This document shows, one piece after another, positions 54,744 through 64,000 of a stretch of 64,000 bases of DNA. The notes under the pieces are model-generated. The model had not been told where the DNA came from and ran no database searches. It worked only from the letters and a program-made list of their open reading frames with translations. This DNA comes from Ceratopteris richardii (taxonomy: Eukaryota; Streptophyta; Polypodiopsida; Polypodiales; Pteridaceae), in NCBI GenBank assembly GCA_020310875.1, contig MU260067.1, positions 592,501 through 656,500 of the forward strand, read 5' to 3'. The position numbers and the translations under genes were made by a program. Numbering within the stretch: the first letter of the stretch is position 1; each line of letters begins with the position of its first letter.

Positions 54744-57194
54744 CTATTTGAGCACCAACAACTTCGGAAACTGATTTACCTCTAATCTTTGCAAAAAATA
54801 TTCATCATTGTTTTGCTCCAAAACCATATCTCCGTCATCATGAAGGGAATGCATATCATCATGATCAAGGAAATCTTGATCATCAATATCGCTAGATTCT
54901 TGATTATGCACGTCAAGCTCATCACATTCTCCACATTTACTCACATCAATTTGACACTTTCTAAGAATATGCATGTAGTTTGATGTCAAATCAATTTTCT
55001 TTATTCAAAATTCCATCATAGAACTCTTTATCTATTCAGCTGTTTCTTGCTTATTCTCTTGAGAGGATGTACTTACACCACACTCTTCATAATTTTATTT
55101 CGTCATTGATTCTTGCTAAAATACTTCATCATGTCCTAAATGTCTTGACATATACACTTGAATCAATTGGACCCTCATCCATCTGATAATTTTTCTATCC
55201 AACTTCATCAATGTAACCATTTGATTCAATATTTTCTTGCTCAATCTCATGAAATGATGTTCTCATATTATATTCATCATACATTTCAATAAATGTTGCA
55301 TCCATCTCTTCATGCATGTTTTCCTCAACATATGGAATCAACTCAACATGTTCATCATTCATATCAGAGTCTTCATATCTACTTCCATTCACGTCATACT
55401 TAGAATAAAGACCTATGTCTTTATATGTTCGTATTTCAAAAATTATGGGAGTTTCAATCATTTGAGTCCTATCATCTTGTTTCTTCATTGAAACTTGTTC
55501 AAGTCTTTGTAATGTTTCACTCTCTTGCATTTCATTACTTACTTGCATATCATCATCTACATACATATGATTACCTAGATGAGCAATCAATTTGGTATAT
55601 CCTCCTCATTCTCATATTTAAGATCACTCACATGTATCTCTTCATGGAGTGTGACATCTCTCACATACATACCATTATTTCGAAATCCAATCAATAGATT
55701 ATCCTTATTCTTATGAATAGGATCATTATCTTGTATCTCTGAATACACATATAATGTGGCATCACTCAAAAGCATTTTATGGTCATGATCCTCAATTAGA
55801 ATATCCTTAGTTTTAACATCATTCTCATCGACATCAGCATACATATCACTATATAGAGGAATCACCATTGGCATGTCATTTTCTTGCATCTTTGTATGCA
55901 CATAAAATGTGGCATTATTCACATTCATTTCACTCTCCATACGATCATCTATTGATGCGACCTTGGACTTAGCATCATGCTCACTTGCAGCCCCTTTATA
56001 TAAATTAATCATTAGATCAAGTGTTTTTAAATTTATGTGATTGAAGAGATAGATCACTATCAATCGACATCAATTTGTTTTCTAAACCTTGTGTGATGTC
56101 ATCACTTAAAGATGCATCTAGAGCTTGATCTTTACAAAGTCTTACTAGATTTCCTTCATATAATTTGTTTTTAATCTCTATTTGATCACCTTGAAACCTC
56201 ATAAATATCTCTATTTGATCACCTTGAAACCTCACCTATTTAATCACCTTGGACTTAGCATCATGCTCACTTGCAGCCCCTTTATATAAATTAATCATTA
56301 GGTCATAAAGTGTTTTTAAATCATGTGCTTGAAGAGATAGATCACTATCAATTGACATCAATTTGTTTTCTAAACCTTGTGTGATGTCATCACTTAAAGA
56401 TGCATCTAGAGCTTGATCTTTACAAAGTCTCACTAGATTTCCTTCATATAATTTGTTTTTAATCTCTATTTGATCACCTTGATTATCCTCTGTTGGATGC
56501 AAGGAAATTATCTGAGTAGGGGAAGATTCATCTTGTTTTCTTGTTGGGTTTTGTTGAATATTGTTTTGTTTTATGTTTGATGCTTGTTTAATTTGAATTT
56601 GATTCCACCTGTTCCTTTGCTCCTCCCATCTTTGGGGTTTGTGCATACATAGCACTTAAGGATGTGACCATTGTAAAGATATTTATAGGATCTTTTCATA
56701 AAAGGGACTTGTAGATCTTTATCATTTGCATGAATATCTACTTTCCAATCATTATGAAAAGTTTCCATTGTGTACTGGTTCTTGTATCTTCTCATAGCTT
56801 CATGGATGAGCATCCAATCCTCTATGAGTACCTATTCAAAATCCATGTCTTGAAGGAGTGGAATTAATACCTCTTGGGCTTTAGCATCTACTATTCATAG
56901 AAACAATGACACTCTTTTATGCCTTATACATCTCTTATCATGCTCAAACATGTCTTCAAATTGTTGATAAAATTATCTTTTGATCTCTAGAATCAATTGG
57001 TCCTTGGTCATATGAACCCACTTTAGGAAGGATTTACATGTCACTATATTCACAACCTCTAGCATGAACCACTTGAGGAGAGCCCCTTTATATTGAGCCC
57101 ATGTCTTTTGTTTTATTTGCATGACATTATCATAGAGATCAAATTCAAAAACATAGAGAAATTTCTCACATAGATCATGTTCAGTCATAAGCAT
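54744..57194 (-). pseudogene. Decayed acidic repetitive coding region, unknown
   Basis: A series of minus-strand frames (57194-56973, 56813-56571, 56655-56236, 56235-55587, 55590-55195, 54989-54744) reads as one decayed protein. The upstream part looks globular (EHDLCEKFLYVFEFDLYDNVM, KGALLKWFMLEVVNI; then HILKCYVCTNPKDGR). The rest is highly acidic and Met/Asn-rich (VDDDMQVSNEMQES, MHEEMDATFIEMYDEYN, DIDDQDFLDHDDMHSLHDD). A motif recurs: ATFYVHTKMQEND, ATLYVYSEIQDND and VTLHEEIHVSD. I recognise no family. Consistent frame bias over 2.4 kb supports former coding. It may be a gag-like protein of an unrecognised element. Confidence 0.5.
55961..56490. repeat. 286-bp tandem duplication with 33-bp sub-repeat
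   Basis: Copies start at 55961 and 56247 with 'ccttggacttagcatcatgctc' and run to 'tgatcacctt'. Inside the first, a 33-bp unit 'ctctatttgatcaccttga...' occurs twice (about 56177 and 56210), adding 11 residues (MRFQGDQIEIF). The duplication extends the acidic coding frames. Confidence 0.9.
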
Positions 57195-58699
57195 GAGACC
57201 AACACCTAGGTACCTTTCCTCGAGTTCATGTTCTTTGCAAAATTTGGATACATCTTTCCCATTGAAAAATCCACATTGCTTAGTTAATCACTCTTGAAGA
57301 GAGTGGATAGCTTTCTATCATCTATCCTCTTGTTGCAATTCTAGGATTTGATCCAGAAGATTGACCATATCAATTGTGCTAGACCTTTTATCATCTACTC
57401 TATGATTTCATACACTCCCTCCTTTCATGTCGAGCTCACCAAGTATGTCTTTGCATTTGAATCAAGGAGGGAGGTTGGAGCGATACTTCCTTGCAATAGG
57501 ATAATATAGATCTTTTCATTTTTTTAGTTACCACACTCATTGGATTTGAGACTTCAAGAATCTTTGCACATGAAACTCTCGTGTGGGGGAAGTGGAAAGA
57601 TTAGATCATTGGAATGATTGCAAGCATAAGAATGATTAGGAAATAAAATCTAGAGCATAGAGATTTTAGCTTCTTATCAATCATGGTAGAAGGATATCAA
57701 CACTAATAACTCAATTTGGAGGTGCATAGAGCACTCATGGAGAATGAGAGGAAAATCACATGTGTAATGTAGCTAGTTGGGATGAATTCACATTTTTCTC
57801 ACCTCCATTCTTGCATGTACGCATAACATTGCAAAAGGGAAAAACAATGTTCTTATATATGAACATCATGTACCTATACAAAGGCATCCCTTAAACTTGA
57901 TTGTATAGACCACTATGTATTGTTTAATCTAACTTTCTTTCTCTAGTATGTTGGATGAATCCTGTTATTTGATGATATCATATTAATTTTCAACAAAATC
58001 CATTTGTAACAAATGAAATTCAAGAAATTTGATAGTGGGTTTTCTCAATCTTCTCCATGTATATGATGAGGATTGTAGCTTCACAGAAAATTGAGAACCT
58101 TTTGATCCATCTCTCAAGTACATTCACATTAATGCAATTAAATAAAAATAGAGCAGTATCCTGAATTTCAATTGACATGCAAAAATTTAGCGCCAATTTA
58201 CATAATTTGAACATAAACCATCAGTTTTCACTTTGTTACTCTACAACTATTTATGTAAATAGTTTCTTCATGGGAAGACAATATAAATCTTGCATATAAA
58301 TTTATGTCTAAATGATCCACTATATGAAGATTCAAGATTAAGCTTTACATTAATCAAAAGTGTACAAATTATTAAGCAAGCTTTCAAAAGAAAATTTAGG
58401 AGAACTCCTTAATTACCTTCCATTGTATGTGAATGACCTTTACCATAGATGTTTCTGCTCACTGCACCATAGAGTTCCTCACTGCACCTAACAATCTTCC
58501 CTTCTTCCATTGATGTTTTGAGTTCATAGCTAGGAGTCGTTCATACTACAAACATTCCACAAATAATAAAGCAATCTTCAAAAATATATCTTGCACACTA
58601 TAACTCTTCTCCATTATTCGTATTTGAAGGTCCCATCCTCAAATAGAAGCAAAAATGATCTTCCTCCTCTTTGCCTCCAACTCTTAGGTCACAATTTGT
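57195..58699. other. No recognisable gene
   Basis: About 1.5 kb, AT-rich, probably part of the same decayed element as the acidic region. No domain, RNA gene or clear repeat is recognised. Confidence 0.45.
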
Positions 58700-59257
58700 G
58701 CCTACCTTTTCATGATAGAAATCCCCTTCCTATATCTCTCTTAATCCATTTTCTTGGTCATCTTCACGTGCTCCTCCAGTTCTCAGCATCTTTAGTCGAT
58801 TCTGTCATGATGTCATTTGCCAAAAATCTAGAAAACGATATTCACAGGTGAAAGTGTAGAGCTTGAAGAGTTCTAATACATTTCATCTTCCATTGCTTCA
58901 GAGAAAGAAGATGTGCTTCTTCCTTTGAGAAGCATCCCCTCTGTTACTTTTGACTACAAATATGATGATCCATTGTGAATACACCACCATCATCTCAACT
59001 AAATTTTTTCCCATATAGAATACCATTACTCATTATTATCTTTCCAAGCTCCCTTCTCCTTCTTCAAATGTCCTTCCTTCAATAGTAGTAGATGCCTTTT
59101 TTTTTTCTCTTTCAATTTCCTCGATTGTCTCCAATGCCATAGCCCAAACTTCCACCTACTCTTTCTCGAGATCTGCATGCGAAAATCCCCCCCCCCCCCC
59201 AAAAGCCATGTAACTTGTTTTCATATATTACAATGCCATTATGTTTATACATCATGC

Positions 59258-59312
<55 letters not shown>

Positions 59313-59362
59313 TTTCACACATCCATGACACCACTCATGCACTCAGACACACAACATGGCAT
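58700..59362 (+). repeat. Dispersed repeat R1, copy b
   Basis: Partner of 3030-3640. Contains a 14-15-base C run (about 59188-59201) and a (TA)n-(TG)n microsatellite at 59262-59311, both absent from copy a. Confidence 0.6.
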
Positions 59363-59740
59363 GCATGCACACAAGAACCTAAATATTTTGGCAATTTTCT
59401 TGGTCTTCCTTTGCTTGAAATACTTCCTTAGGGTTTCATAAACCTTGATGCATCAAAAACTAGAAAAGGAACTAGCATCAATCCCTTGAGCAATTGCCCT
59501 TTCAATCTAGGACAATAGTGGTCAATTTCTTGATCTTCCATAGGTCTCTTTGCTCCAAAAACATACAACGGTGAGATTTCTAGACTCTTGGGAATTAGAA
59601 GATCAACCACATTCGTAAGAATTTAAGGTTCTAATCTATGTGAAAATATTACAGAAATTGTACGAGGACTCCAAAAATGTTCACTTGAGCGTGCACTCTT
59701 GGTCTTGCTTGTTAGCTACACAATCCTTTAATCTGCAACA
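59363..59740. other. Possible LTR end, minus sense
   Basis: No gene. Its right edge 'ctgcaaca' followed by 'ctccccccttcc' looks like an LTR end next to a polypurine-tract complement (minus strand GGAAGGGGGGAG, then TGTTGCAG). No matching second LTR was found. Confidence 0.35.
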
Positions 59741-60240
59741 CTCCCCCCTTCCTAGATGTTCATCCCTAAGAATTCTTCTAGGAGTTGTGTCTTTATTGTC
59801 CTTCTTATATTCTATCAATTTGTTGCTATAATTTTTTATTTGATCTTTTAGCTCTTCAATGGAAATAGCATGAACTTCATTTGCTTCTTGAATCCATGCG
59901 CTTTTTCATGTTAATTCTTCATATGAAGGTTGAACTAATGGTTGCAATGTTTTTTTGGTAAGCCGCACCTGATGTTAGTGATTGTAATAAGGTGTTCTTA
60001 TCATCCCTTAGTTTCTCACAATCTTCCATTGACATGTGAATGGTTTGCTTGAGACTATCCATGGATCGATCTTAGATGGACTATTGGATCTTATACAAGT
60101 CGAGTTCTTGTTGTAGTTGAGTGATGGTGGCATCCCTTGCCCGGTTGGCTTGTCTCAACATTTGCATGTCTCTCATCATGAGTCTTTGAGAAGAAATTTC
60201 ACATAGGTTCAATGCTTGCATGAATGAATGTATCTTTTTC
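59741..60240 (-). pseudogene. Coiled-coil coding relic before polypurine tract
   Basis: The minus strand encodes RDMQMLRQANRARDATITQL, QQELDLYKI, a break, SLKQTIHMSMEDCEKLRDDKN, then, after more decay, ISIEELKDQIKNYSNKLIEY and TPRRILRDEHLGRGE, ending at the candidate polypurine tract. The heptad-like pattern predicts coiled coil. Position directly before a polypurine tract fits an extra 3' ORF or a gag-like ORF of an LTR element. No pol sequence is seen, so the family is not identified. Confidence 0.45.
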
Positions 60241-60349
60241 TTTTTTAGATAATAGTTTCCATATTTTTTTGGGTTTTTGACATTTTCCTATTTTTTTGTA
60301 TTTTTCTTTCTTCTTCTTGGAGGTTTACATAAAAGTGCATGGGTTGTAA

Positions 60350-61284
60350 ACAAGCAGTTCCTATGCACAACTGTGTAAGGTAGACCTGATAATGGTAACT
60401 TTAAGTGCACACTATTCTACCATAGACCATGGCTAACAATGTTTCTTGAGCAAGGTTCAGCATTATTGAGTGCTTATATAGCCACTCTTGCCATAGTATG
60501 ACTACTTTTCTAAGGACTTCATCATTACGCTAGACAAGTATCATCCATAGATACATTTCCTAGGTGAATGGGCAATTCTATTTCTACGAAGTATTTGATA
60601 TGGTGTCCTATGCATATGATGTGTGCTTCTTGTTGAGAAAAGGGGAACAACAGACCCTAACCACCTCACATGGAAGTGAGAGGCTCTTCCAAGAGGAGTT
60701 GCAAGAAGTGCAAACAACGCACACACACCCACATCCATGAACAATGGCACCATGGCCAACGTCAAAAGGAACAAGGAAGGGCAATGCTCACACACAAGAC
60801 AACCCCAAATGCCGAACCCACACACATGGATCAACGCCTAGCACACAAGGAGAAATGTGGAAGCCAAATGAACCTTCATTCCATTAGCATGGAGGCCAAG
60901 GCCATGGCCAAGGGACCTCCCTTTTACAAGAAATGAGCCTCTTATTTATAGGCTCAGCCCAATTCCCCATGTGCTCCTTTTGACTAGTAAAAAAGGAGCA
61001 CATGCCTAACTAACATATCTCAAAAGGATTCTTGGAATATATTATCTAACAACCAAATCTCAAGGGAAGAGAATACGTGCGCGCGTGGGGAGTTTTCTAC
61101 CTTTCTTCAAAAAGATGTGAGCATTTACAAGGCTCCAAAGCCTTACTTTTGGAAAAATATTAAAAAGTGTCTAAGGGAGGGTTTTTATGTGAATTCCTAA
61201 GTAGCTACAAAAAGAGATATTATTATGGTCTAGGGAGGGTTCCTATGCACAATTGTGGGTATGTGCATACCCTACAACCCAACA
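60350..61284 (-). mobile_element. LTR-like segment with TATA and hairpin
   Basis: In minus sense a polypurine tract (a run of about 14 G, 61285-61299) is followed at 61284 by TGTTGGGTTGTAGGG, an LTR-like start. A strong TATA box, TATAAATAAGAGG, lies about 340 nt in (about 60938-60950). Between them is a 14-bp perfect inverted repeat (60968-60981 and 60991-61004). The left border is uncertain and no second LTR is in the window, so this is a 3' LTR or solo fragment by pattern only. Confidence 0.45.
60968..61004. promoter_or_regulatory. 14-bp perfect inverted repeat, 9-nt loop
   Basis: CATGTGCTCCTTTT and AAAAGGAGCACATG flank GACTAGTAA. The arms are perfect. It lies about 20-60 nt upstream of the minus-strand TATA box. 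Confidence 0.8.
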
Positions 61285-64000
61285 CTCCCCCCCCCCCCCT
61301 AGACTCTGTCGTCCTCGACAAAGCTAAGAGGAAAGGATCATACACAACTGAACTGGTTCAAACTTGAGTCTTTAATTCTGAGAAGCTCCAAGTCTACAAA
61401 TCTTCCATTCTGCAGTTCACAGTCTTCAGGTCTCCATACTCTTTGTTGATCTTCGAACCTGCAACACACCAATCTTCAATCTTTCAGATTTGGAATACTG
61501 CAAGCCCTCAGTCCATCCTTCAATCTGCAAATCTTCAGTCTTTACAGCTGGGCGACACAATCCCCTTTGGGGGCAGTCAGCCCAGCATGCAATCTTTGGT
61601 AAGGCTGGAAATGCCATCTCAGGTAGCCCCCCCAAACCTGAAATTAAACATACACAACAAGTAGACTGTTTCTAAAAAGAAATAGATAATAGCATTTAGT
61701 TTAATTTTTTTAGTTCCCACTTCAAAGGAGCATCAAATCATTCATGATATTCTCATGAAGACCTGGCATTTTCCTGTAATTTCACAAGAATAAAGCTCAA
61801 AGTGTTAAGAGTCCATGAGCAACAGGAGCTTGTAGATTTTCATATTTTATATGTTTGCCATGCCACAATCCCTAAATGTGTTATCACTTCAGGGCATCCT
61901 CTTCTGCAAGACTTTTCTGCTAAAGAGAAGTCCGCCTGAAAATCAAGGTTCCCAACCATTATGCATTGGTCATAATACCACATAGGTTAGACATCAAGAT
62001 CTCACATCACCCTGATCATCATAGTTCCTCATCATATCTGACGATCCTGCATGGAAACAGAGTAACCAAGAGCTGCACACATTCATAGATTACAAATAGA
62101 CAGAGCCAAGTAGTTAGCAAGTGAGTAGCCAAGTTATGATGCACATATTTCTATGTTGAAGATATAATATATGTTGTATTTGGTCATGCTAACAAGTTTC
62201 AAATGCCTCCATAGAGAACATCTGGGGTGAGCTAGTTCCGATGTTTCTAGTGCCTGGAATGTGTTGTTATATGCAAGCCATTTCTTTGTAAAGAGATGCA
62301 CTAAGTAATTAGCCTGTGAGTATTAAAGAAACACATCATTCACAAGAGAGCATCTATAGTAGTCCAAAGGAATCAAAGCTAAGTTCTGTGTGGGTTGGCC
62401 TATACTGCATGAAGTGAGCATTGTAAAACCAGAGAATTTCTTCCCTGGCAAAAAACAATTACTCATTCCTTGACCACCCAACATTCTTTTGATTCTTTAC
62501 CTTGCTAACAATCCTAGCTGTGTTAGCTCAAAAACATGAGACAAAAATTTTCCTTGTAATGCATCTGAGTATTGACCTGCATGTGTTCATATGATCATGA
62601 GAATGCAAGATCAACCAGAGGAGTCATCATCATATGATAGTAGAATTATTTGATCAAGGCCTGAGCATACAAAAACTAATATGTGGCCCAATTCGGGAGG
62701 AATCCTTTTTGGACATAATTATGAAAGGTCATCTAGAGTCAGAGTATTCTTTCAAGGGAAGAATAATCCAAAGACAACCCCTCAAGCACTGTAGCTATTT
62801 CTGAACTTTCCCAATTCCAAGTCATAGAAAACATCATTTAGAAAACCATGAACTCAAAGTTTATGTATATGCAACAAACATAATCAGTTTTAAATTGGAA
62901 TCTTGCAAATAACAAGCTGCAAGGTGTTATGGAGAAGAAACTCAAAGGAACATCAACCCATCTTGAATTATAAACCAAAAAACATCCTTTTGGGAATTTC
63001 TAGCCTTCTAGCCAGCAATGAGAATCCTTCCCATTTATCATGCCATCGATTATAAGCATTTACTTACTGAAGACAATACACCTGGTGCATCTGAAAATAG
63101 ATTCATTAGCACATAGCGGTCAACTTGGATTGTAAAGTTTTCTTGTTTAATGTAATTGTTCACTAGACACAGAAGCCGGATGACAACATTTAAAACATCA
63201 AGGATGTAACGGAACCCAATAATTCATATAGCACAACCTAACTCTTGTAGCCATGGTCATTGGCAAACAACAAACATCATGATTACTATTCCCACATCAA
63301 AAATTCTTTAACATAACCTTAAAGTGATACCAAAAAGTGTGGGCAAAATCCCTATAGTGTTTACACACCACAACCCCAAAGTGCCTTGGGCACTGAATCC
63401 TTCCATCCTGGAACAACTCTCTGAGTCAAACAGGTCTTTAGTGGATGTTTCCTTTGTCTATGCTGATGCGACATCAAAGGCTTCTTTGTCGGAGTAACCT
63501 CTTATTGCGTTTCTAGAATGGAACATGAGCTCCAAAGGCCTGCAATTGTCCTCCAAGTCTTTGTTTGCAGAAGCATGAACCCTGATGTTGGCATCAATCT
63601 TTGGAGACCTGCTTTTAACATTCATGAAAAATACAAAGGTGACACCCAATATATTCAGAACACTTTCTAGCACTGCATTAGACAATGCATGCGTGCTACT
63701 TCTGCAAGGGGACACCCTTCCATATATCTTTCCCAGGACTGTGAAGTGGAAACAAAATCTTAGCATCGGTACTCCTATGCTATGAAGAAATCATAATGCA
63801 GTAGGGAAGGGGAGGTGCAATCCAAATCCCTATGACCATATACTTGAAGATTTAAGGTGCCAAGCAAGATAATTCATACTCGTAAAATCACCAAATCTGA
63901 ACAAGATGCATCGTATTTTACCATATTTTTTGCATCTTTTTAAGATAGCAACAAACCCAACATCAAGTGAAACAAGCAATTAACCAGCGGTCCCCAACTG
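61285..64000. other. No recognisable gene
   Basis: Starts with the C-run and 'gtcgtcctcgacaaag', then a 'caatcttcagtctt'-type degenerate stretch (61380-61550). The rest looks like unique intergenic or intronic DNA. A 102-codon minus-strand frame at 63458-63766 shows no domain and I do not call it. Confidence 0.5.

Noticed and set aside
63458..63766. 102-codon ORF as a gene
   Set aside because: No recognisable domain, and part of the opposite strand is also open.

Overview
The window is non-coding plant nuclear DNA built almost entirely of transposable elements. I see no intact host gene. Plant-type primer-binding sites matching initiator tRNA-Met, Ty3/gypsy polyproteins, a hAT transposase relic and a PLS-type pentatricopeptide-repeat (PPR) relic place it in a land plant with a large, repeat-rich genome. 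The flavour of the PPR and hAT relics suggests a non-angiosperm such as a gymnosperm or fern; that is an inference, not a demonstrated identification.

Region by region: 0.1-1.4 kb holds an old Ty3/gypsy relic on the + strand. From 3.7 to 53.2 kb runs a chain of minus-strand chromovirus copies (about 1.16 kb LTR, tRNA-Met primer site, gag-PR-RT-RH-INT with a chromodomain-like C terminus). Neighbouring copies share LTRs: LTR-A (3698-4388), B (7460-8621), C (12531-13080, truncated), D (27400-28560), E (34754-36735) and F (52020-53191). Between C and D lies about 14 kb of other material: a 2.6-2.7 kb block present twice (13985-16610 and 24352-27061) with CATGCATACA-type and GA/CT arrays and a TATA box, plus a 100-bp tandem repeat, a PPR relic and a broken hAT transposase.

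Three elements are nested in the chain. (1) A TRIM-like miniature LTR element, 35158-35991, sits in LTR-E with a perfect 5-bp target duplication and 140-bp LTRs that look tRNA-derived. (2) A 10.8-kb Ty3/gypsy element, 37454-48268, sits on the + strand in an integrase gene; its 2.6-kb LTRs carry extremely C-rich minisatellites. (3) A 2.8-kb unidentified insertion, 31509-34302, sits in a gag gene.

From 53.2 to 64 kb come a second copy of the 100-bp-repeat family, a decayed acidic repetitive coding region on the minus strand (54.7-57.2 kb), a second copy of the repeat seen at 3.0-3.6 kb, a coiled-coil coding relic, an LTR-like end with a TATA box and a 14-bp perfect hairpin, and 2.7 kb in which I recognise nothing.

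The coding regions do not work together as a pathway. They are successive, mostly dead retroelement insertions. Insertion order can be read from the nesting: the chromovirus chain first, then the TRIM, the 2.8-kb insert and the C-rich-LTR element. The two LTRs of the 10.8-kb element differ by about 3% (by-eye count over 0.9 kb) and the TRIM LTRs by 2 of 140 positions.
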